Below are positions 16,591-24,672 of a stretch of DNA of 32,802 nucleotides, one piece after another (position 1 is the stretch's first letter; each line of letters begins with the position of its first letter). Where the stretch lies: positions 1 through 32,802 of the forward strand of contig SSFW01000001.1 of the NCBI GenBank assembly GCA_008015595.1, given 5' to 3'. The DNA is from Nitrosomonas sp. GTDB lineage: Bacteria; Pseudomonadota; Gammaproteobacteria; Burkholderiales; Nitrosomonadaceae. Below the pieces are notes generated by a model. That model did not search any database. It was given only the letters and a program-made list of their open reading frames with translations, and was not told the DNA's origin. Made by a program: the position numbers and the translations under genes.

Positions 16591-16603
16591 CGCTAGTCCA
16601 TAC

Positions 16604-18181
16604 TTAATTTATAAATGAATGTTGGAGTTCATTAGCTAGACTTTTACGGTCAATCTTCCCATTAGGATTACGAAGTAAGCTATTTTTTCTTATATCGACT
16701 AGCGCAGGTAACATATAGGCAGGGAGCGCTTGCTTGCAAGCGGACAATAAAACATCAGCATTAAGATTTACGTCTTGCCTTGGAACGACTACTACCACAA
16801 TGGCCTGCCCCAATACTGGATGTGGGACGCCTACTGCAGCAACCTCAGCAACTAATTCGGTTGAATAAATAATTTCCTCTATTTCCGTAGGACTAACGCG
16901 ATAACCCGAAGTTTTAATCATATCATCGCGACGCCCAATGAAATACAAAAAACCTTCCTCATCCGTTCGCACTGTGTCTCCTGACCACACAGCAATTTCA
17001 GGAATAGTTAAACCACTTTGACGAGGCGACAATTGTCTAAAACAAGCTGATGTCTTTTCCACATCATTCCAATAGCCCATGGAAACAAGAGGACCTCGAT
17101 GTACAAGTTCACCCGGTTCACCCGGCGCACATTGTGATCCATCTTCTCGTAATACTAAAACCTCTACATTGGGTATGGCCTTCCCGATCGAATCAGGACG
17201 TTTATTAATCTCTTCAGGGGGCAAATAAGTCGAGCGAAATGCTTCTGTTAAGCCATACATCAGGAAAATACTTGTTTTTGGAAAAAGGCCACGAAGCTGA
17301 TCTAAAGTCGCTTTAGGCATTGCGCCACCTGAGTTGGTAATATAACGCAGTGATGTCAAGCCTTCCCATTTTAGCTGGGAAAGCTGTATCCACAGGGGGG
17401 GAACTGCTGCCAGGCCAGTAATATCCTCTTTGATTACTTCATCCATAATGTCACGAGGTAGCAAGTAATTCATCAATACACAAGTCGCACCCACGTAAAA
17501 TGCAGTTGTTAACTGGCTTAATCCATAATCAAAGCTTAGCGGTAATACTGATAAAATCCGGTCATCTGAGTTATTTTTTAAATAAGTAGAAACACTTTTT
17601 GCACCCGTGACAAGATTACGGTGAGAGAGAACTACCCCTTTTGGCTTCCCTGTACTTCCTGATGTATAGAGAATAGCAGCCATGTCACTATCGATCGTGC
17701 GATGTGTATAGCAGGATGTTTTTTCAGCTATAACTTCTTGCCAACGAATAAGGTTTAGCCCCTTGACGCTAGGTAACTCCACGTTATCGTCTACAACGAT
17801 AACCGTATGCAAGTCATGGCAATTTGTTAAAACTGCCTTCAGCAAATTAAAACGACTTATTGATGTAACTAGAATCCTTACATTACAATCACTAAGGATA
17901 TAGCTAACTTGCTCTGCCTTGAGCAGAGGATTGATTGGAACGAATACACCACCTGCTGCAGAAGCTGCGAATAATGCGGTAACTCCTTCAACTCTTTTCT
18001 CAAGATATACAGCTAGCCGTTCACCACGTGCAATCCCAATTTTAATAAACCCAGTTGCTAGTTTCTGAGTTTGCTCTGCTAATTCTAAATAGTCCAGCCG
18101 ATGCTGTTGACTAATAAGCGCTTCCGATTTAGCACCGCAGTTAGCGGCTTTATAAATCAGTTCATGGAATAAATGCGGCAT
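16604..18181 (-). CDS. AMP-forming acyl ligase, exosortase A-associated type
   Basis: Adenylate-forming enzyme (ANL superfamily), 525 residues. Motifs in order: AAILYTSGSTGKPKGVVLSH (P-loop), YGLTEAFRSTYLP, WSGDTVRTDEEGFLYFIGRRDDMIKTSGYRVSP (hinge region) and the C-terminal NPNGKIDRKSL carrying the catalytic Lys. This last motif resembles peptide-synthetase adenylation domains more than fatty acyl-CoA ligases, so the substrate could be an amino or hydroxy acid. Pattern and neighbours fit the family known as TIGR03098. Such ligases are often accompanied by an acyl carrier protein, and I find no ACP ORF here. It is the first of a three-gene unit 67 bases downstream of prsR. Confidence 0.88.
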   Translation of the reverse strand: MPHLFHELIYKAANCGAKSEALISQQHRLDYLELAEQTQKLATGFIKIGIARGERLAVYLEKRVEGVTALFAASAAGGVFVPINPLLKAEQVSYILSDCNVRILVTSISRFNLLKAVLTNCHDLHTVIVVDDNVELPSVKGLNLIRWQEVIAEKTSCYTHRTIDSDMAAILYTSGSTGKPKGVVLSHRNLVTGAKSVSTYLKNNSDDRILSVLPLSFDYGLSQLTTAFYVGATCVLMNYLLPRDIMDEVIKEDITGLAAVPPLWIQLSQLKWEGLTSLRYITNSGGAMPKATLDQLRGLFPKTSIFLMYGLTEAFRSTYLPPEEINKRPDSIGKAIPNVEVLVLREDGSQCAPGEPGELVHRGPLVSMGYWNDVEKTSACFRQLSPRQSGLTIPEIAVWSGDTVRTDEEGFLYFIGRRDDMIKTSGYRVSPTEIEEIIYSTELVAEVAAVGVPHPVLGQAIVVVVVPRQDVNLNADVLLSACKQALPAYMLPALVDIRKNSLLRNPNGKIDRKSLANELQHSFIN

Positions 18182-18248
18182 AAGCGAATATAATATAATA
18201 AATTATTAAATGAATAGATCTCAAGAGATTTTCGTCTTTCTAGAATTG

Positions 18249-19607
18249 CTATTTAAGCCCATGTCGATTCATTAAGTCATACAAGGTGGGTCGACTGACG
18301 CCTAATAACTCAGCTGCCCTAGCAATATTTCCATCCACTTTCGCTAGTGCTCTCACAACCGCCTTACATTCTTCTTTTTCACGAATCTCACGCAAATTAA
18401 GCGGCTCTTGAGGTTTAGCAGACTCCTGAATTCCTAGATCATCCAATGCAATTTGTGGGCCCTCTGCCATAATAACAGCGCGTTTAATACAGTTTTCCAT
18501 TTCACGAATGTTTCCTGGCCAACTGTAAGACTCTATAGCTGATAATGCTTCTTGGGAAAAACTCATTGAATGACGACCCTCTTTAGTCGCAAATTTATTT
18601 CGAAAATGATGAGCCAGCAGTACTGCATCTCCTAACCTCTCGCGTAAAGGTGGAATTTTGATGGAAATCTCGCCCAATCGATAGAACAAATCCTCTCGGA
18701 AACGCCCTTCTTCGATCAATTTCTTAAGATTCTGATGGGTAGCACAAACAACTCGAACATCGACTGGTATTTCTTCGCGCCCACCAATTCGTTCGATAAC
18801 TCTTTCTTGGAGAAATCTCAGCAATTTCGCTTGTAATGATAGGGGTAAATCACCCACTTCATCAAGGAAGAAGGTACCGCCTTGTGCCAGTTCAATTTTA
18901 CCTAATGTCTGCTTAATTGCACCGGTAAAAGCACCCTTTTCATGACCGAACAGCTCACTTTCTAATAAGCTTTCAGGAATAGCAGCGCAATTAATCGCAA
19001 CAAAACGCCCTTCTTTTCTAGTGCTCAATTGATGCAGCGCTTTAGCTAGAACTTCTTTACCTGTACCACTCTCTCCGAGTAACATGACTGTGACATCAGA
19101 AGGCGCAACCCTCTCGATATTGCGACACATTCTGATCATATTAGGATCACGAGTTACAATTCCTGAGATAGGTGAATCTGAATGAGACAATAATAGTGAA
19201 CGATTCTCACGTTGAAGCGCATGCAAGTAGAAAGCCCTATCGATAATTAAGCTTAGCATTTTTGAATCAAAAGGTTTCTGATGGAAATCATAGGCGCCTA
19301 GTTCAATCGCCTTAAGTGCGTTCTCTCGATTCTGGTTTCCCGTTAATACAATTATCTTAGTATTAGGCGCTAATGCGAGTATTTGCTTTAGAGTAGCAAG
19401 TCCTTCTGAAGCTCCATCAGGATCAGGTGGCAACCCTAAATCCATAGTAACCACAGAAGGCTCATGACGTCGAACTTGTACGAGTGCACTTTCTCTATCA
19501 CCAGCCACAAAAACTTCGCAGTTATCAAAACTCCAACGTAATTGTTTCTGAAGACCTGGATCATCTTCAATCACAAGTAACTTTCTTTGGTCATCACTTG
19601 TTTTCAT
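18249..19607 (-). CDS. prsR: Sigma-54-dependent response regulator, PrsR type
   Basis: NtrC-family activator of 452 residues, matching the PEP-CTERM-box regulator PrsR. The receiver domain has the phosphate acceptor D56 in VVTMDLGLP and K111 in FHQKPFD. The AAA+ domain has Walker A GESGTGKE, the sigma-54 contact loop GAFTGA and Walker B GTFFLDEVGD. The C-terminal Fis-type helix-turn-helix is NIARAAELLGVSRPTLYDLMNRHGLK. Its cognate kinase is the upstream prsK. In known systems it activates RpoN-dependent promoters of PEP-CTERM protein and polysaccharide genes. I saw no convincing -24/-12 promoter within the window, so its main targets probably lie elsewhere. Confidence 0.94.
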   Translation of the reverse strand: MKTSDDQRKLLVIEDDPGLQKQLRWSFDNCEVFVAGDRESALVQVRRHEPSVVTMDLGLPPDPDGASEGLATLKQILALAPNTKIIVLTGNQNRENALKAIELGAYDFHQKPFDSKMLSLIIDRAFYLHALQRENRSLLLSHSDSPISGIVTRDPNMIRMCRNIERVAPSDVTVMLLGESGTGKEVLAKALHQLSTRKEGRFVAINCAAIPESLLESELFGHEKGAFTGAIKQTLGKIELAQGGTFFLDEVGDLPLSLQAKLLRFLQERVIERIGGREEIPVDVRVVCATHQNLKKLIEEGRFREDLFYRLGEISIKIPPLRERLGDAVLLAHHFRNKFATKEGRHSMSFSQEALSAIESYSWPGNIREMENCIKRAVIMAEGPQIALDDLGIQESAKPQEPLNLREIREKEECKAVVRALAKVDGNIARAAELLGVSRPTLYDLMNRHGLK

Positions 19608-19741
19608 GTTCTCTCTATAGCCTCTTTACTCTATAACCTTTTACCAAAATAACTTATACGGGAATATTAGCGATAAGCTGAGGCAAGCGATTATTCGTAA
19701 GAAATATTATACGTTTCAGCTCAGCAAACCAGAATACCTCG

Positions 19742-19755
19742 TGGACATCTGTCCA
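19742..19755. promoter_or_regulatory. Palindrome TGGACA-TC-TGTCCA upstream of prsR
   Basis: A perfect 6-bp inverted repeat in the 200-base gap between prsK and prsR, about 135 bases upstream of the prsR start. It is a short but dyad-symmetric candidate regulator site. The gap itself suggests prsR can have its own promoter. Confidence 0.35.
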
Positions 19756-19808
19756 TGTTAGCAAATGGCGCTATCGAGTAATTAGCTGATAAAAAGCAAA
19801 AAATTAGA

Positions 19809-21881
19809 TCAAATTCCCTTTTGATTTTCCATAAGCGGTAAAGTAATCAAAAAAATGGTTCCAATAAATTCACGACTAGAAACTTCCAACTGCCCTCCAA
19901 GCTCACTAATATACTCTTTGCTCTCAAAAACACCAATTCCCATACCCGCTGTTTTAGTTGTTTCAAAAGGTCGAAATAGTTTATTTTTGATAAACGCTTC
20001 ACTCATACCATGCCCGTTGTCTTCAATTTTAATTAGCGCTTTGTCTTCGTTTTTAGAAAGTTCAATTTTTACAAACCCAGTCTTAGATGTTGCTTCGATT
20101 GCATTTTGAATTAGATGCCCAATAACTCGCTCAAGCCTTGTTAGATCAGCTTTTACCATAAGCTTTTCATCCGATATGTCTAACGAAGGTTGTGGCTCAC
20201 AAATTAATTTTCGCTGTACTATTTGTCTCAGCAATTGATCCAGAAACACGCATTCTGTTTTTACTGTTTCATGATCGCTATTTAATTTTTCCAACAAGCG
20301 TTGCATTTTATTTACTGAGAAACTCACTGTTTCCATCATATCTTTCTGAAATTCGGGATTCTCTTTATGCTTCTCAGCATTCGTGAGTAAAAGTGATAAC
20401 TGGAAAATTAAATTTTTTATATCATGAACTACAAAAGTAGACATACGATTAAAAGATTCAAATTGTCGCGCTAAGGACAACGCCGTTGTAACTTCATATT
20501 GAACTAAATAACTGGTTGCTTGTGTACTAGCAACCCATAGCAGATCCCTAACTTCCCAATTCAATTTAATTATACTTCTCGGTTCAGCCAGCGCAATGAA
20601 CCCAACCAACTCATTATTGAGAATAAGGGGAATAATTAATCGAAGTTTCTCATTTGCTAAAACCCATGACGGCAGCGCTAAGCCCGAATATTTTTGTGGA
20701 TGTAATCGATACTCGCCTAAGTCGATAACCCATCTTTTTTGGTTAAGAAATTGGCAAAATTCATCATTACTATGATCAGCGATATCTTGAGTTTTAAGTG
20801 AAAAATTCCAACTCGCTGTTAACTTAAATTCTCCTTGCTCTGATTTATACCAAAGTATTCCAGCAGGGCTCTCAACTAATTGTGCGAGTGATTTAATTAC
20901 CCTAGTTCTTAATTCTAACGACTCCTCCGATAAGGTGCGTGTAAAACGCAACCACTCCTCACGATAATCATAATTGTAGCTATAAAAATTTTTACTGATA
21001 AATACTTTAAGCCAGGAACGCGTCGTTCCTGAAGATAAAATAACCAAAAGTAATACTATTGCACCAAACAAAAAAGTAAGCTGCAGAACAGTTCCCCACG
21101 TTCCTCCGGAGAGTCTTATGTAATACCCAACTCCCGCCATTGCGAGTAAATATACAGCCGCACCAAATAAGGTTGATGAGTAAAAAAGAATTTGGCGAGA
21201 TAGAGAAATGCCGACTGACCACTTCGGATTCCTTGCCGCAGATAGCCCAACTAATGGCACAGTGAGCAAGTTGACCCAGCCACGAGCATCCCAAATATCA
21301 GTATTTACTTTACCTAACAATAAAGCATCACTAAAAAGAAAAAAATCGTATACAAAAAAACCACCGATTCCTAAGCAAAAAAATTTGATTCCCCAGCGCT
21401 GATCTACAGGGGTATTTCGATAATACTGTTCGATTAAAATCATACCTATCAGCGGCATGATCACACTCACTAAATAATCTGTTTGATAACCACCTGAAAA
21501 TACTCCCTTCGTATCCTGGGAGTAAATGACAGTAAAAATAGCAGCCAAGTAGAGTAGTAAGATCCCGATTACGGATGATTTAAGTTTTAATGTACTTGAT
21601 TTACTTTCATTTTTTTGAAAAGGACCAAGTAGAATAATTAAAAACAATGACCAGCTTAAGTTTTTAATTATTTCTAGTATCTCAATCGAGAAAATGGAAG
21701 GATAACCCCAATAAGACTGGGCTGAGATATTAGCAGCCCAGAGTGATGACGTTATGCACGCAATTGCCAACAATATCCCGTAAAACTTTCCACGCCAACT
21801 TGTAACCAGCAAAATGAAAAGAACAAAATATCCTAGCGATGCGGCAGCATAACTCAATGCACTAATGGGTAACGTAAGCAT
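19809..21881 (-). CDS. prsK: PrsK histidine kinase of XrtA/PEP-CTERM system
   Basis: Sensor kinase of 690 residues. The N-terminal third is hydrophobic with about eight to nine transmembrane helices. A GAF-like cytoplasmic domain follows (VESPAGILWYKSEQGEFKLTASW), then the kinase core. Phosphoacceptor H-box is VVHDIKNLIFQLSLLL, with N-box IQNAIEATSKTG, G1 EDNGHGM and G2 AGMGIGVFESKEYI. This order matches PrsK, partner of PrsR in exosortase-A bacteria. It begins 18 bases after the sugar transferase stop. The signal it senses is not known; the multi-helix input suggests a membrane-derived or lipid-soluble cue. Confidence 0.93.
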   Translation of the reverse strand: MLTLPISALSYAAASLGYFVLFILLVTSWRGKFYGILLAIACITSSLWAANISAQSYWGYPSIFSIEILEIIKNLSWSLFLIILLGPFQKNESKSSTLKLKSSVIGILLLYLAAIFTVIYSQDTKGVFSGGYQTDYLVSVIMPLIGMILIEQYYRNTPVDQRWGIKFFCLGIGGFFVYDFFLFSDALLLGKVNTDIWDARGWVNLLTVPLVGLSAARNPKWSVGISLSRQILFYSSTLFGAAVYLLAMAGVGYYIRLSGGTWGTVLQLTFLFGAIVLLLVILSSGTTRSWLKVFISKNFYSYNYDYREEWLRFTRTLSEESLELRTRVIKSLAQLVESPAGILWYKSEQGEFKLTASWNFSLKTQDIADHSNDEFCQFLNQKRWVIDLGEYRLHPQKYSGLALPSWVLANEKLRLIIPLILNNELVGFIALAEPRSIIKLNWEVRDLLWVASTQATSYLVQYEVTTALSLARQFESFNRMSTFVVHDIKNLIFQLSLLLTNAEKHKENPEFQKDMMETVSFSVNKMQRLLEKLNSDHETVKTECVFLDQLLRQIVQRKLICEPQPSLDISDEKLMVKADLTRLERVIGHLIQNAIEATSKTGFVKIELSKNEDKALIKIEDNGHGMSEAFIKNKLFRPFETTKTAGMGIGVFESKEYISELGGQLEVSSREFIGTIFLITLPLMENQKGI

Positions 21882-21899
21882 ATGATCAACTGATTATTC

Positions 21900-23297
21900 C
21901 TACCTACCACCTTTACCCAATAGCACAACGCCTATCGTATCGATCAGAATAATGAGATCAAGGAACAAGCTATGGTTTTTCACATAATATAGATCGTATT
22001 GTAATTTCTCGATGGAATCTTCTACTGATGAGCCATAGGGATAACGAACCTGAGCCCAACCCGTTATTCCGGGTTTAACGCTATGCCGAATATTGTAGTA
22101 AGGTACTTGTGCGATAAGCATATCTACAAAATAGGGCCTTTCAGGGCGCGGACCAACAAAACTCATTTCACCCTTTAACACATTAATGATTTGAGGAAGC
22201 TCATCAATTCGCAGCTTACGAATTATTTTTCCAATCCGAGTAATACGAGGATCATCCTGAGTAGACCATTGGGGTTTCCCTCCTTTTTCCGCATCATTTC
22301 TCATACTCCTAAATTTAATGACTGAAAAAATGCTTCCTCCACGCCCAATCCGCTCCTGACGGTAGAAAATCGGTTTTCCATCTTCTAATAAAATGATGAT
22401 CATCGTGATCAGCATGATTGGAAACGTAACAATCAATAGCAGTATGCTTGCACATAAATCAAAAATACGCTTTATTAATGATCGAATCAGGCTTTGATCA
22501 AATCCCCTACTAAAAACTAACCAACTTGGCTGAAGTGAATCCATTCGAATATAACCTCTTTCTTTCTCATAAAAGGTAGCTATATCCATCACATTGATTC
22601 CATTCATTTTACATTCTAATAATTCTTGGATTGGAAACCCTCCTCCTCTCCGCTCCTGAGTTGCAACGATCACTTCACTTACATCTTTTTGGGTTGCCAA
22701 AACACTTAGATTACTACTTTTCTCAATAATATCCGTAACCGGAATTTGTCGCTCTTCCCCATAAAAAGGAACATACCCAACGATATTATGATTACGAAAG
22801 AAAGATTTTTCTTCGATCAGTTTATAGAGTTCATGAGCACTATTTCCCGTTCCAAGTACGATTGCTCTCGGGCGAAAGAGCTCTACGCCAGGCAATCGAA
22901 AAAATAACATTCTTAACAGCAATAGCAATGCAAAAGCAAGAACCATCGCAATAGCAAGCAGACCACGCCCAAAGTAAAGATCAGGTAAAACATAAAAAAT
23001 CAAAGTCATTATTGCAAAGCTCAATGCAAATGCAGGCATCAACCGCAATAATATTGACTCAAAATCTAATTTAAAAGCTGATTGATACATACCCATAGCC
23101 GCCATACAGATGATAGTTACTAACGTAAAGGTCAGCGCGCCAGGCAATTCAGACAAAAAAAGATTGATTTCGATACTTTCCCAAGAAGCATAGCGAATTC
23201 CAGCACCAATATAGAAAACAATCATCAATAAACAAATCTCGGTACAAATAAGTGCCAAAGTTAATCGAGAAATGTAATGGTTATATACGCGAATCAA
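21900..23297 (-). CDS. TIGR03013-type sugar transferase (polyprenyl-phosphate glycosyl-1-phosphate transferase)
   Basis: Initiating sugar transferase of 465 residues that places the first sugar phosphate on the undecaprenyl carrier for exopolysaccharide. It has four to five N-terminal transmembrane helices, a central Rossmann-like domain (RPRAIVLGTGNSAHELYKLI), and the C-terminal bacterial sugar transferase domain: KRIFDLCASILLLIVTFPIML, PIFYRQERIGRGGSIFSVIKFRSM, DELPQIINVLKGEMSFVGPRPERP and KPGITGWAQVRYPYG. The start codon is TTG, supported by a strong AGGTGAGGA ribosome site and the family-like N-terminus IRVYNHYISRL. It heads a run with prsK and is the only glycan biosynthetic enzyme in the window. 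The polymerase, flippase and exosortase are not present here. Confidence 0.92.
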   Translation of the reverse strand: MIRVYNHYISRLTLALICTEICLLMIVFYIGAGIRYASWESIEINLFLSELPGALTFTLVTIICMAAMGMYQSAFKLDFESILLRLMPAFALSFAIMTLIFYVLPDLYFGRGLLAIAMVLAFALLLLLRMLFFRLPGVELFRPRAIVLGTGNSAHELYKLIEEKSFFRNHNIVGYVPFYGEERQIPVTDIIEKSSNLSVLATQKDVSEVIVATQERRGGGFPIQELLECKMNGINVMDIATFYEKERGYIRMDSLQPSWLVFSRGFDQSLIRSLIKRIFDLCASILLLIVTFPIMLITMIIILLEDGKPIFYRQERIGRGGSIFSVIKFRSMRNDAEKGGKPQWSTQDDPRITRIGKIIRKLRIDELPQIINVLKGEMSFVGPRPERPYFVDMLIAQVPYYNIRHSVKPGITGWAQVRYPYGSSVEDSIEKLQYDLYYVKNHSLFLDLIILIDTIGVVLLGKGGR

Positions 23298-23399
23298 ATT
23301 TCCTCACCTAATAAAGAAAAAATTTTATAGAAATAATAATAGAGAATTCATTTGATAATCCCTACTTACTTATAATTCCATAGGATGAGATTACCATTA

Positions 23400-24161
23400 C
23401 TAATACTTTAACAGTTCTGTAACAAAGTTAGCAGGAATAGCATAGCTAATCCCACTGGGGTTACTGAGTGCCGATTCTTTTTTTCCTTTTACAAAAACCA
23501 AATTAACAACCCCATAAACTTCCCCGGAATCAGAATCATAGAGTGGACTTCCACTACTGCCGGGGTAAGCAGTGCCATCTAGCTGAAAAACATGAAAAGC
23601 AGTTTTATTTAACTGCTTTATTTTTTCGGCACTCAATTGTTTAGTATTCGTAACAGGTAAAATAATTGGTGTAATTGAAGCTATCATCGCTCTATGTGTA
23701 ACAGGATAGAACCCTAAAACCATCCCGATTGGGAACCCTGTAAAAGCAAGCATCTGCCCCTCTTTAATTTTATCAACATTACCAATTTTTAATGGGGGCA
23801 GCGATAAGCCATTTATTTTAAGCAGCGCTAAATCATGTTCTTTATCCAATTTAGCGATTTGAGCAACCTTAGCCTCAGGATTATTACTTTTCCCAGTCAA
23901 AATCACGAGTGATTCATTTTTTGAAGCATCAAGTAACTCAGGAATCACATGTGCATTTGTTATGACAAGAGAGCCATCTCCCACTACAAAACCAGTTCCC
24001 AAAAAATTGATAGCAGGTGAACGCATCTTCTGGAACGTACCGACCCCTACGATTGAGGGCTTAATCCTTTCAATTACTTGAGGTAGATCAGAAAAGGCCG
24101 CATGAGATAATAAAAACAGGCTTAATCCGATAATAAAATTTACAAGCTTAAACATTTGCAC
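23400..24161 (-). CDS. Secreted trypsin-like serine protease
   Basis: S1-family protease of about 253 residues with an N-terminal signal peptide (FKLVNFIIGLSLFLLSHAAFS). The catalytic triad is visible: His in VITNAHVIPELL, Asp in DKEHDLALLKI and Ser in YPGSSGSPLYD. There is no PDZ domain, unlike DegP/DegS, so it is a single-domain periplasmic enzyme. The track start is a GTG at 24161; an ATG two codons downstream (24155) is equally possible. It lies upstream of the sugar transferase on the same strand with a 102-base gap. Proteases of this type are seen in exosortase regions, but a role in processing surface proteins is inference. Confidence 0.88.
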   Translation of the reverse strand: MQMFKLVNFIIGLSLFLLSHAAFSDLPQVIERIKPSIVGVGTFQKMRSPAINFLGTGFVVGDGSLVITNAHVIPELLDASKNESLVILTGKSNNPEAKVAQIAKLDKEHDLALLKINGLSLPPLKIGNVDKIKEGQMLAFTGFPIGMVLGFYPVTHRAMIASITPIILPVTNTKQLSAEKIKQLNKTAFHVFQLDGTAYPGSSGSPLYDSDSGEVYGVVNLVFVKGKKESALSNPSGISYAIPANFVTELLKY

Positions 24162-24206
24162 CGGTGTCTTAAAAAGTTAGGATCAATAAAGACAATTGAC
24201 AATTAT

Positions 24207-24217
24207 CGATAAGCTGA
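24207..24217. promoter_or_regulatory. CGATAAGCTGA element shared with prsR upstream region
   Basis: The 11-mer CGATAAGCTGA occurs about 50 bases upstream of the protease start, and again at 19671-19681, about 65 bases upstream of prsR. Both genes are on the minus strand and the element has the same orientation. It could be a shared regulator half-site or coincidence. Confidence 0.25.
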
Positions 24218-24278
24218 ATTTCGCAAAAATGGGATGTAAGTATTTTCGTCCAGTGCTAAATCAATTCCAATCCCTAAT

Positions 24279-24353
24279 TGGTAGGCGGCACTGGAATCGA
24301 ACCAATGACTTTCACCAAGTAATGGTGACACTCTACCACTGAGTTAACCGCCT
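24279..24353 (-). tRNA. tRNA-Val-like, anticodon UAC, divergent anticodon loop
   Basis: A complete cloverleaf can be drawn on the minus strand, 75 bases including an encoded CCA. The acceptor AGGCGGT pairs with GCCGCCT (one T-G wobble). The D arm is ACTC-AGTGGTA-GAGT. The anticodon arm is TCACC-ATTACTT-GGTGA, and the T arm is ATTGG-TTCGATT-CCAGT. The loop gives anticodon UAC (valine) and the discriminator is A, as for tRNA-Val. Oddities are U at position 37, where a purine is almost universal, and A32-U38, which can pair and shorten the loop to five bases. It could be a rare isoacceptor-like gene, a drifting pseudo-tRNA or a tRNA with another role. Confidence 0.7.
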
Positions 24354-24672
24354 AATAATATCGTATAATCTTATGCTTTCTGAATTTAAACATATCGTAA
24401 CGATCTTGGTCAATTTTATAAGAGATTAATCTAATTATTATTATGGAATTGAATTACAAAATAATGTTTTATTAAAAGAATGACGCCCCATAGAAAGTAA
24501 CAGGGTATTACCGATGGGAATTTCACCTTCCAAAAGGATGGTGAAACGTATTTCTCTATTATTATTTGAAATCGTTGAAGCTTTTTTTCGTAAATTACCA
24601 AACTTTGATTTAGTAATAATAAATCATAGGGTATGATTCGAATTGTCATAAACTGATGCATATAAAATTAAC
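24354..24672. other. AT-rich intergenic region between tRNA and zapD
   Basis: About 320 bases with no supported gene; the 76-residue minus ORF in the track has no recognisable features and an AT-driven composition. The only structure I see is the hairpin at 24521-24546, listed separately. The zapD promoter should lie here. Confidence 0.5.
24521..24546. other. Hairpin TTTCACC-t-TCC-AAAA-GGA-t-GGTGAAA
   Basis: An inverted repeat with a 7-bp outer stem, a T-T mismatch, a 3-bp inner stem and an AAAA loop. It is not followed by a T run on either strand, so it is not an obvious terminator. It lies about 130 bases upstream of the zapD start and could be part of its leader RNA. Confidence 0.45.

Noticed and set aside
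24431-24661. 76-residue minus-strand ORF between tRNA and zapD
   Set aside because: Composition is AT-driven with no recognisable motif, no good ribosome site, and it covers the hairpin and the probable zapD promoter region.
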